DNA of 5,308 bases from JALCLA01 sp965653565 (GTDB lineage Bacteria > Pseudomonadota > Gammaproteobacteria > Xanthomonadales > Xanthomonadaceae). The stretch lies in NCBI GenBank assembly GCA_965653565.1, contig CBFHAI010000101.1, positions 1-5,308 on the forward strand, written 5' to 3'. Of this stretch, positions 1 through 5,308 are shown piece by piece (the first letter of the stretch is position 1; each line of letters starts with the position of its first letter). The notes beneath the pieces were generated by a model. That model saw nothing but the letters and a program-made list of their open reading frames with translations. It was not told where the DNA came from and searched no databases. The position numbers were made by a program, and so were the translations under genes.

Positions 1-524
1 AGCGGCAGACCCATCACGCCACTGTAGCTGCCCGCCAGATGCGAAATGAAGGCCGCCGCGCGGCCCTGGATGGCGTACGCACCGGCGCGGCCGAACGGCT
101 CGCCGCTCGCCACGTAATCGGCGATCGCCTGTTCGCTCAACGGCGCGAACGTCACCTGCGACACGCTCACCGCGTGCGCTTCGCGCGCGGCGCTGACCAG
201 CCACACCACCGACACCGCCTGGTGGGTGACGCCCGACAGGCGGCGCAGCATCGCGGCGGCGTCGGCGGCATCGGCCGGTTTGCCGAACACTTCGTCGCCA
301 AGTACGACCTCGGTGTCGGCGCCGAGCACCACGGCATCGCTGCCGCCGAGCACCTTCAACAGGCCGGCGCCGGCCTTTTCGCGCGCCACGCGGTTGACGT
401 AGTCGATGGCCGGTTCGCCGGGCGCGCGCACTTCGGGCACGTCGACCTCGATCAGGCCGAACGGCTGGCCGATCTGTGCCAGCAATTCGCGGCGGCGGGG
501 GGATTGCGAAGCCAGATAAAGCAT
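1..524 (-). CDS. maf: Maf family nucleoside triphosphate pyrophosphatase, YhdE-like (partial, 3' end off window)
   Basis: This encodes a cytoplasmic pyrophosphatase that hydrolyses non-canonical or surplus nucleoside triphosphates to the monophosphate and pyrophosphate. The YhdE branch of the family prefers dTTP and UTP. The reading frame gives 174 residues and is cut by the window edge just after the motif GSYSGVMGLP (165-174). Family members are usually about 190-200 residues, so roughly 20 are missing. Visible family motifs are LASQSPRRRELL at the N-terminus (4-15), the AREKA lysine (50), GADTEVVLGDEVFGKP with the likely catalytic Asp70 (68-83), LSGVTHQA (96-103), and AGAYAIQGRAAAFI (147-160). 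The last motif and GSYSGVMGLP favour the YhdE group over the YceF group. The ATG at 522-524 is chosen because it directly precedes the conserved MLYLASxSPRR start and an in-frame TAA lies only 12 bases upstream. The ribosome site is weak (GGTAAG). In many gammaproteobacteria the ribonuclease G gene follows; here that would lie left of the window. The neighbouring large gene is divergent and not part of its operon. Confidence 0.95.
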   Translation of the reverse strand, partial: MLYLASQSPRRRELLAQIGQPFGLIEVDVPEVRAPGEPAIDYVNRVAREKAGAGLLKVLGGSDAVVLGADTEVVLGDEVFGKPADAADAAAMLRRLSGVTHQAVSVVWLVSAAREAHAVSVSQVTFAPLSEQAIADYVASGEPFGRAGAYAIQGRAAAFISHLAGSYSGVMGLP

Positions 525-658
525 CCGCGAAGCTTACCAAGCCCGGCCCGCCGGATTGTTGGCCTTTCGTTGCAGTAACGCGACCGCGCCGCACGTGATA
601 GGCGCGCGCCCCGGCTTGCGCTTGCGTAGTCGAGCGCATGTCGCGCCAGCCAGATTTC

Positions 659-665
659 GGGGGAA
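659..665 (+). promoter_or_regulatory. Ribosome binding site for the GTG start at 671
   Basis: GGGGGAA lies five bases before the in-frame GTG at 671-673 and resembles the purine-rich anti-16S sequence. Nothing comparable precedes the upstream in-frame ATG at 638, whose 5' flank is TAGTCGAGCGC. Starting at GTG also puts the arginine-rich n-region and hydrophobic core of the signal peptide close to the N-terminus. This site therefore decides the start call for the large secreted protein. The ATG at 638 cannot be fully excluded. Confidence 0.6.
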
Positions 666-670
666 TTCTC

Positions 671-784
671 GTGCTTGAACTCATCCGCACCCGCGCCCGC
701 GCGCGACTGTGGTCGCGCCCGGCCGCCTTCCTGTCGACGCTCGCGATGCTCGCCATCGCCGCCGCCCCGGCGCCGGCGCGCGCA
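671..784 (+). other. Signal peptide (Sec-type) of the RCC1 protein
   Basis: The first 38 residues from the GTG start have a basic n-region (RTRARARLWSR), a hydrophobic core (AAFLSTLAMLAIAAA) and an AxA-type cleavage site in APARA followed by ARLAG. There is no lipobox cysteine, so it is not a lipoprotein signal. No twin-arginine motif of the S-R-R-x-F-L-K kind is seen. Mature protein would begin near Ala39, just before the first RCC1 repeat. Confidence 0.85.
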
Positions 785-3700
785 GCGCGCCTGGCGGGCT
801 ATGAATCGCACGCCTGCGCGGTGAGCGTCGGCGGCGTGCTGCGCTGCTGGGGCAGCAACTCGTACGGCAAACTCGGCGACGGCAGCACCACCAGCAGCCT
901 GACGCCGGTCACCGTGCAAGGCATCGATCGCCCGGTGATTTCGGTCGCGACCGGGCTCGATCACACCTGCGCCGTCACCGATCAGGGCAAGGTCTATTGC
1001 TGGGGCCTCAACACGCTGGGCCAGCTCGGCATCAACGGCGCCCCGAACTCGGCGACGCCGGTCGAAGTGACCGCCGTCGGCGGGCCGGCGATCGACATCA
1101 AGGCGGCCTATTACGGCACCTGTGCCTTGCGAGCCGATGGCGCGGTGCGCTGCTGGGGCTACGCCGACGGCGGCCGGCTCGGACTGGGCGCCACCACCTT
1201 CGCCTTCCTGCCCGCCACGCCGCCCGGCCTGGCCGCCGGCGTGACCGCGATCGCGATGGGCCAGACCAACCTGTGCGCCACCCTCGCCGGCGGCGGCGTG
1301 CGCTGCGCCGGCCAGGACGACGTCGGCCAGCTCGGCAACGGCGCGACCACCGGCACGCAGACCTTGGTCGGCCCGGTGAATGGCCTCGACGGCACCGTGT
1401 TCACCGACATCGTCAGCGGCATGTTCCATGCGTGCGCGCTGAGCGAAGCGGGGGCGGTGAAGTGCTGGGGCTCGAACTACGACGGCGCGATCGGCAACAA
1501 CGGCAGCCCCGGCTATGTCACCGAACCGCAGGATGTGGTCGGCCTCGATCACGGCGTCGTGCAACTGGGTTCCGGCGGCAATTTCACCTGCGCCATCCTC
1601 GACGATGCCTCGCTGCGCTGCTGGGGCGCCGGCGCGAGCGGCGAACTGGGCACCGGCAATTTCCTCAGCAGCCGGGTGCCGCTGGTCGTGCCCGATTTCC
1701 CCGACGGCGTGCTCGCCGCCGGCGGCGGCAGCTATTCGAACTGCGCGATCGACAGCGCCGAACGCGTGTTCTGCTGGGGCCGCAACAACTACGGCCTGGC
1801 CGGCGACGGCACGCTCGATCGCTACACCACGCCGCAAGCGGTGCCCGGCCTGACCGGCGTGATCGATCTGGAAATCGACCTCTATCACGCCTGTGCCGTC
1901 ACCGGCAGCGGCGGCGCCTACTGCTGGGGACGCGGTACGCAGGGCATGATCGGCGATGGCGCGCGCATGCAGCGGTTGTTGCCGACCAGCGTCGTTGCGG
2001 TCGGCACGGCCACGGCGACGGCCGTCGGCGGCGCCGGCTTCGCCTGCGCGATCAACAGCGACGGCGCACTGCGCTGCTGGGGCAGCAACGGCAATTATTC
2101 GCTCGGCACCGGCGCGCCGGGCAGCGGTAATCCGTTTCCGCCGCCGGCGGATGCGCCCACGCCGCTCACCGTCGCGGGCTTGGGCAGCGGCGTCACCGAT
2201 GTCGCGCTCGGCTTCATGCACGGCTGCGCGGTACACAACGGCGCCGCCAAATGCTGGGGCGACAACTGGAACGGACAACTCGGCAACGGCACCAGCGGCT
2301 CGGGCTCGATCCCGTACGGCCCGGTCGGCGTGAGCGGTCTCACCTCGGGCATCGCGGGCGTCACCACGGGCGGCAATTTCAGTTGCGCGCTCAAATCCGA
2401 TGGCACCGCCTCATGCTGGGGCTACGGCAACAACGGCGAGCTGGGCCAGGGCGCCGATGCGAGCAGCCTGACGCCCGTTCCGGTGAGCGACCTGGCCGAC
2501 GCGACGCAACTGGCCGCCGGCTATTTCCACACCTGCGCGCTCGATTCCGCCGGCGCGGTCGCCTGCTGGGGCGACAACGACTACGGCCAGCTCGGCGTGC
2601 CGAAAACTTCGCTCGATCACAGCAACGAACCGGTGGCGATCGCCAACCTGCCGGCGCCGGCGATCGCTATTTCCAGCGGCTGGTACCACACCTGTGCGGT
2701 GCTCGATGATGGCCGCGCGATGTGCTGGGGCCGCAACGATTTCGGTCAGCTCGGCAACGGCGGCTTCGTCGATTCGCCGACACCGGTCGCGGTGAGCGGC
2801 ATGACCGACGTCACCGCCATCGGCCTGGGCGGCAGCAGCAGCTGCGCGGTGCAGGAGGCGCAGGTGCAGTGCTGGGGCTCCAACGCCTGGGGCCAGACCG
2901 GCAACGACACCGCCGGCGTCTACGCCTCGCCGCGCCGCACGACGGGCTTCCCGGTCAGCCCGCAAATCGCCGGCATCACGGCGCCGGCCGATGGCTATTA
3001 CCGCGCCGGCGACGTGCTCGCGTTCGACCTCGTCTACGGCACCGCGATCAGCCACACCGGCGCGCCCTCGCTCGAACTCGAGATCGCCGGCCAGACCCGA
3101 TCGGCACTGCTGGTGAGCGGCAACGGCACCGCTGCCACGCCGCTGCGTTTCGAGTACACGGTGCAGCCCGGCGACGACGATACCGACATCGAATTCGCCG
3201 GCGCCGCGATCGCGCTCAACGGCGGCACGCTGTTCATGACCGATATTCCGGCCGCGCAGGCGGGCCTGTCGTTCGTCGCACCGGATCTTTCCGGCGTGCA
3301 GATCGACACCGTTGCGCCGCAGGTCGCGTCGCTGCTGCGCGTCGGCGCCAATCCGACGGTGGCCGCATCGGTCGAATGGCAACTTTCGTTCGACGAACCG
3401 GTCGCGTCGTTGTCGGCCACGCATGTGTCGCTGGCATCGACCGGCGTGTCGGCGCCGATGCTGTCCAACATCACCACCACCGGCGACAACCGCACATGGA
3501 CTCTCGTCGCGAACACCGGCACCGGCAGCGGCACGCTCGGCATCGAAGTGCTGGCCGGCGTCGAAGACCGCGCCGGCAACACGCTCGCGCAGACTTACAC
3601 GAGCGGTGAGGATTTCGCTATCGACCGCAGCGTTGCGCTGACGTTGCTCACCCACACGCCGAATCCGTCGGTCATTGGCGAGTCCGTCGCCGTCACGTGG

Positions 3701-4933
3701 TCGCTGTCGCCGACGGTGGCCGGCATCGTCGACGGCAATGTGCGCGTGTCGGATGGCGTCGACGAATGCATCGCCGCAGCCGCAACCAACACCTGCTCGC
3801 TCACGCTGCACACGCTCGGCACCCGCTCGCTGCAAGCGCAATTCACGTCGGCCAACGCGACTTACACCGACGCGAATTCGACCGCGGTTTCGCACACCGT
3901 GATAGCCGACAACGCCGCACCGACGGCGAATGCCGCCACGCTCGACGGCCTCGAAGACGCCGCGCTGAGCGGCCAACTCGCGGGCAACGATCCCGACGGC
4001 GACGCGCTTTCGTTCGCCGTCGTGCTGCCGCCGAGTCACGGCCACATCTCCGCCTTCAATGCCGCGACCGGCGAATTCACCGTCACGCCGGACCCGGACT
4101 ATTTCGGCACCGACACTTTCACTTTCACCGTATTCGACGGTGCTGAAACGTCCGCGCAAGCGACGATCACGCTGCAATTCGCCGCAGTGAACGATGCCCC
4201 GACGCTTGGCGCCTTGACCGATCGCGCCCACATCGCCGGCGACACGGCCGCGGCATCCGTGCCCGGTTTCGCCGTGCCGCAGGATTTCGGCGCGAATGAA
4301 TCCACGCAAGCGGTGCTCGACTACGAACTGCAGATCGACGATCCCGACGGCGTGCTCGCGACCATCGACATCGACAACACCGGCACCCTCGCCTACACCC
4401 CGACCGGCGCCAGCGGCGTCGCCAGCATCGACGTCGTACTGATCGACGACGGCGGCACCGCCAACGGCGGCATCGCCCGCTCGACCGCACAATCGTTCGA
4501 CATCGCAGCGGCACCCGCCGCCGACGTCCGCGTGACCGTCGACAACGCACGCAGCGGCGTGCTGCCGGGCGAGGATCTGCGCTACGTTTTGACCGTCGAG
4601 AACCTCGGACCGGAGGCCATCACCGCGCTGCAAGTCGATGCGACGCTATCGGGCACGCTGGTCGATGCGGTATGGAGTTGCATCTCGGCCGGCGCCGTTT
4701 GCCGCGATGCGCAGGGGACCGGGGCGCCGTCGTTGGAGATCGATATCGGAGTTGGTGAGACCGTGCAGATCGAAGTTCTGGCGACAGTCGATGCGGACGC
4801 CGGCGCGTTCGTCGAAGTCAGCGCGGATGCGACGATCCCGGCGGGGTTGGTGACGTTGAATCCTGCCGATGATTCGGATTTGGATAATGATCCGATTCAG
4901 CCGCATGGGATTTTTTCGGATGGGTTCGAGTAG
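671..4933 (+). CDS. Secreted RCC1-repeat (double beta-propeller) protein with Ig/cadherin-like domains, DUF11 domain and IFSDGFE tail
   Basis: The predicted product is an exported protein of about 1420 residues with no recognisable catalytic motif. A role in surface or extracellular binding is inferred from its architecture only. In order it shows a signal peptide (1-38); fourteen RCC1-type repeats (about 44-761), each with the core CA-x8-C-WG and most with N-x2-GQLG-x-G; two Ig-like segments (about 762-880 and 881-987); a Big_3-like Ig domain (about 990-1080); a cadherin-like segment (1084-1177) with LEDAALSG, NDPDGDALSF, DYFGTDTFTFTV and VNDAP; a related segment (1178-1283); a DUF11 domain (about 1285-1405) with LRYVLTVENLGPEAI; and the tail IFSDGFE. 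RCC1 repeats form seven-bladed propellers, as in eukaryotic RCC1 and bacterial BLIP-II. The GTG at 671 is preferred because GGGGGAA sits five bases before it; an in-frame ATG at 638 would add 11 residues ahead of the signal peptide. The 3' end shifts toward G/T-ending codons. Domain type is secure, function unknown. Confidence 0.93.
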   Translation: MLELIRTRARARLWSRPAAFLSTLAMLAIAAAPAPARAARLAGYESHACAVSVGGVLRCWGSNSYGKLGDGSTTSSLTPVTVQGIDRPVISVATGLDHTCAVTDQGKVYCWGLNTLGQLGINGAPNSATPVEVTAVGGPAIDIKAAYYGTCALRADGAVRCWGYADGGRLGLGATTFAFLPATPPGLAAGVTAIAMGQTNLCATLAGGGVRCAGQDDVGQLGNGATTGTQTLVGPVNGLDGTVFTDIVSGMFHACALSEAGAVKCWGSNYDGAIGNNGSPGYVTEPQDVVGLDHGVVQLGSGGNFTCAILDDASLRCWGAGASGELGTGNFLSSRVPLVVPDFPDGVLAAGGGSYSNCAIDSAERVFCWGRNNYGLAGDGTLDRYTTPQAVPGLTGVIDLEIDLYHACAVTGSGGAYCWGRGTQGMIGDGARMQRLLPTSVVAVGTATATAVGGAGFACAINSDGALRCWGSNGNYSLGTGAPGSGNPFPPPADAPTPLTVAGLGSGVTDVALGFMHGCAVHNGAAKCWGDNWNGQLGNGTSGSGSIPYGPVGVSGLTSGIAGVTTGGNFSCALKSDGTASCWGYGNNGELGQGADASSLTPVPVSDLADATQLAAGYFHTCALDSAGAVACWGDNDYGQLGVPKTSLDHSNEPVAIANLPAPAIAISSGWYHTCAVLDDGRAMCWGRNDFGQLGNGGFVDSPTPVAVSGMTDVTAIGLGGSSSCAVQEAQVQCWGSNAWGQTGNDTAGVYASPRRTTGFPVSPQIAGITAPADGYYRAGDVLAFDLVYGTAISHTGAPSLELEIAGQTRSALLVSGNGTAATPLRFEYTVQPGDDDTDIEFAGAAIALNGGTLFMTDIPAAQAGLSFVAPDLSGVQIDTVAPQVASLLRVGANPTVAASVEWQLSFDEPVASLSATHVSLASTGVSAPMLSNITTTGDNRTWTLVANTGTGSGTLGIEVLAGVEDRAGNTLAQTYTSGEDFAIDRSVALTLLTHTPNPSVIGESVAVTWSLSPTVAGIVDGNVRVSDGVDECIAAAATNTCSLTLHTLGTRSLQAQFTSANATYTDANSTAVSHTVIADNAAPTANAATLDGLEDAALSGQLAGNDPDGDALSFAVVLPPSHGHISAFNAATGEFTVTPDPDYFGTDTFTFTVFDGAETSAQATITLQFAAVNDAPTLGALTDRAHIAGDTAAASVPGFAVPQDFGANESTQAVLDYELQIDDPDGVLATIDIDNTGTLAYTPTGASGVASIDVVLIDDGGTANGGIARSTAQSFDIAAAPAADVRVTVDNARSGVLPGEDLRYVLTVENLGPEAITALQVDATLSGTLVDAVWSCISAGAVCRDAQGTGAPSLEIDIGVGETVQIEVLATVDADAGAFVEVSADATIPAGLVTLNPADDSDLDNDPIQPHGIFSDGFE
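800..2953 (+). repeat. Fourteen RCC1-type coding repeats (period about 51 codons)
   Basis: The second cysteine codon of each repeat (the C of CWG) lies at 845, 998, 1151, 1304, 1463, 1619, 1772, 1922, 2075, 2252, 2414, 2564, 2723 and 2870. The spacings are 51, 51, 51, 53, 52, 51, 50, 51, 59, 54, 50, 53 and 49 codons. A cysteine precedes it by ten residues in twelve repeats and by nine in repeats 10 and 14. Repeat 4 reads CAG instead of CWG. Repeat 9 carries an extended loop rich in proline and glycine (near 2112-2163). Fourteen is twice the seven blades of known RCC1 propellers, so two successive propellers are the simplest model; this is inference, not seen directly. Confidence 0.92.
2954..4519 (+). 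other. Stalk of Ig-like and cadherin-like domains within the RCC1 protein
   Basis: Residues 762-1283 are beta-sandwich-like, low in cysteine, and rich in Thr, Ala, Asp and Gly. The first segment has the pattern ITAPADGYYRAGDVLAFDL followed by LRFEYTVQPGDDDTDI, seen in adhesin-type Ig-like domains. The second has VEWQLSFDEPVASL and GVEDRAGNTLAQTY, typical of bacterial Ig-like domains about 'differing' values. The third has LLTHTPNPSVIGESVAVTWSL, as in Big_3-type domains, and one cysteine pair. The fourth and fifth resemble the cadherin-like or tandem-95 class, ending in VNDAP and in a VVLIDDGGTANGG motif. Acidic loops such as DPDGD could bind calcium, which is a guess. Exact boundaries are approximate. 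Confidence 0.75.
4523..4885 (+). other. DUF11-type domain of the RCC1 protein
   Basis: Residues 1285-1405 begin with ADVRVTVDNARSGVLPGEDLRYVLTVENLGPEAIT. The GxxLxYxLTVxNxGP core is the hallmark of DUF11, an Ig-like domain common near the C-terminus of bacterial surface and secreted proteins. One close cysteine pair lies inside it (VWSCISAGAVC). It is followed by an acidic linker with alternating Asp, Asn and Ser and then by the IFSDGFE tail. Confidence 0.8.
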
Positions 4934-4963
4934 GGGGCTCGTCGTTGATTTGCGGCGGGGGTG

Positions 4964-4987
4964 TATCGCCTTCGCGGGGGCGCGATA
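4964..4987 (+). terminator. Possible terminator hairpin after the RCC1 gene
   Basis: Thirty bases after the TAG stop, CGCC (4967-4970) can pair with GGCG (4979-4982). TAT (4964-4966) can pair with ATA (4985-4987) across a two-base bulge. An alternative fold pairs TATCGC directly with GCGATA. There is no following T-run, so intrinsic termination here is uncertain. The stronger palindromes that start at 4996 could serve the same purpose. Confidence 0.25.
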
Positions 4988-4995
4988 ATCTCGTC

Positions 4996-5015
4996 GTTCT
5001 CGCGAAGGCGGGAAT
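4996..5015. repeat. Palindrome, array unit 1 (degenerate)
   Basis: Left arm GTTCTCGC, loop GAAG, right arm GCGGGAAT. It differs from the consensus left arm (ATTCCCGC) at two positions. Both changes still allow G-U pairing in a plus-strand transcript. Confidence 0.75.
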
Positions 5016-5062
5016 CCTGCGACTTGAAACTTTCCACTCTCGGTAGGCACAACAATCCCGTC

Positions 5063-5082
5063 ATTTCCGCGAAGGCGGGAAT
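5063..5082. repeat. Palindrome, array unit 2
   Basis: Left arm ATTTCCGC, loop GAAG, right arm GCGGGAAT. One left-arm change (C to T) remains pairable as U-G in a plus-strand transcript. Confidence 0.85.
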
Positions 5083-5130
5083 CCAGTGACTTTGAAGCGT
5101 TCCGCTCTCGCTGGGCACAACAGTCCCGTC

Positions 5131-5150
5131 ATTCCCGCGAAGGCGGGAAT
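5131..5150. repeat. Palindrome, array unit 3 (perfect)
   Basis: Perfect 8-base arms ATTCCCGC and GCGGGAAT around loop GAAG. This is the reference copy for the ATTCCC-N8-GGGAAT pattern. Confidence 0.9.
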
Positions 5151-5198
5151 CCAGGGACTTTGAAGCGTTCCGCTCTCGCTGGGCACAACAGTCCCGTC

Positions 5199-5218
5199 AT
5201 TCCCGCTAAGGCGGGAAT
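5199..5218. repeat. Palindrome, array unit 4 (perfect arms, altered loop)
   Basis: Perfect 8-base arms, with the loop changed from GAAG to TAAG. Downstream in the same unit the second inverted repeat is longer than in the others: AAGCGG-T-CCGCTT at 5231-5243. Confidence 0.9.
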
Positions 5219-5279
5219 CCAGCGACTTTGAAGCGGTCCGCTTCCCTCGCGGATGAAGTTGCGATTTCGCGAGTTTCGT

Positions 5280-5294
5280 CCCCCTCAGCGGGGG
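5280..5294. repeat. GC hairpin at right edge, possible start of another interspersed repeat
   Basis: CCCCC (5280-5284) and GGGGG (5290-5294) flank TCAGC, giving a five-base stem with a five-base loop. The flanks (GAGTTTCGT before, CCGAGTCACTTTCT after) are unlike the 68-base units. From memory, GAGTCACTTTCT-type sequence opens a different repeat common in this bacterial order. The window ends before this can be confirmed. Confidence 0.45.
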
Positions 5295-5308
5295 CCGAGT
5301 CACTTTCT

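Larger units (their letters stand above)
4981..5247. repeat. Tandem array of four 67-68 base palindromic (REP-like) units
   Basis: Units start at 4981, 5048, 5116 and 5184, giving periods of 67, 68 and 68 bases. Each unit reads roughly CACAACAGTCCCGTC, then a 20-base palindrome of form ATTCCC-N8-GGGAAT (8-base arms, 4-base loop), then CCAG-N-GACTTTGAAGCG and a short second inverted repeat (AGCG-TTC-CGCT). Units 2 and 3 are nearly identical. Unit 1 is the most diverged. Unit 4 keeps the palindrome but departs from the others after about 5243. The palindrome follows the same formula as the neisserial dRS3 repeat and the interspersed repeats found widely in proteobacterial genomes. No spacers, coding potential or transposase gene is associated with it here. 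It could act as a transcription end, an mRNA 3' stabiliser or a target for mobile elements. Confidence 0.9.

Noticed and set aside
39..578. Plus-strand open frame of about 179 codons opposite maf
   Set aside because: The minus strand encodes an unambiguous Maf protein. The plus-strand product is His/Arg/Ala-rich and looks like nothing known.
570..601. Sigma70-like promoter (TTGCAG ... TGATAG) for the RCC1 gene
   Set aside because: The spacer would be 20 bases and the -10 element is poor, so it is not supported.
638..670. ATG at 638 as the start of the RCC1 protein
   Set aside because: In frame and possible, but it has no ribosome site and adds 11 residues ahead of the basic n-region. The GTG at 671 has a good purine-rich site five bases upstream.
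997..2130. Alternative plus-strand frame inside the RCC1 gene
   Set aside because: Arg-rich frame-shifted reading of the repeats. The RCC1 frame is continuous, so there is no sign of a frameshift or second gene.
452..2278. Minus-strand open frame of about 608 codons opposite the RCC1 region
   Set aside because: Its translation is Ala/Arg/Gly-rich low-complexity sequence without recognisable motifs. It overlaps maf and mirrors the codon bias of the true plus-strand gene. Such long antisense frames are expected in high-GC DNA.
2411..4633. Minus-strand open frame of about 740 codons opposite the Ig-like region
   Set aside because: Same reasoning: Arg/Gly/Val-rich antisense shadow of a gene whose plus-strand domains are clearly recognisable.
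4981..5247. CRISPR array
   Set aside because: The whole 68-base unit is repeated with no variable spacers between short constant repeats, and no cas genes are present.
4897..5303. Minus-strand open frames across the palindromic array
   Set aside because: The peptides repeat blocks such as WIPAFAGMTG, the familiar false translation of this kind of repeat in many genomes. There is no independent evidence of coding.

Overview
This is a high-GC window with strongly C/G-ending codons. It suggests a gammaproteobacterium of the Lysobacterales (Xanthomonadales), perhaps near Dokdonella or Rhodanobacter. That placement is inference. It rests on the base composition, a YhdE-type Maf gene, a secreted RCC1 / Ig-like / DUF11 protein ending in IFSDGFE (a tail I associate from memory with exported proteins of this order), and tandem copies of a short GC-rich palindromic repeat.

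Layout. Bases 1-524, minus strand: the 5' part of a maf gene for a housekeeping nucleotide pyrophosphatase, running off the left edge. Bases 525-670: a 146-base intergenic region between two divergently transcribed genes. It must hold the start signals of both, but I see no convincing sigma70 promoter. Bases 671-4933, plus strand: one gene for an exported protein of about 1420 residues. It has a signal peptide, fourteen RCC1-type repeats (probably two seven-bladed beta-propellers), four to five Ig-like or cadherin-like beta-sandwich domains, a DUF11 domain and the IFSDGFE tail. Bases 4934-5308: no gene. This stretch holds a possible terminator hairpin, four tandem 67-68 base repeat units each built round a 20-base ATTCCC-N8-GGGAAT palindrome, and a further GC hairpin at the right edge that may begin a different interspersed repeat.

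The two genes look functionally unrelated: Maf is cytoplasmic and the large protein is extracytoplasmic. No operon, defence system, mobile-element enzyme or RNA gene is visible. The parts most worth a second look are the doubled, cysteine-paired propeller, the short C-terminal tail, and the tandem palindromic array behind the gene.
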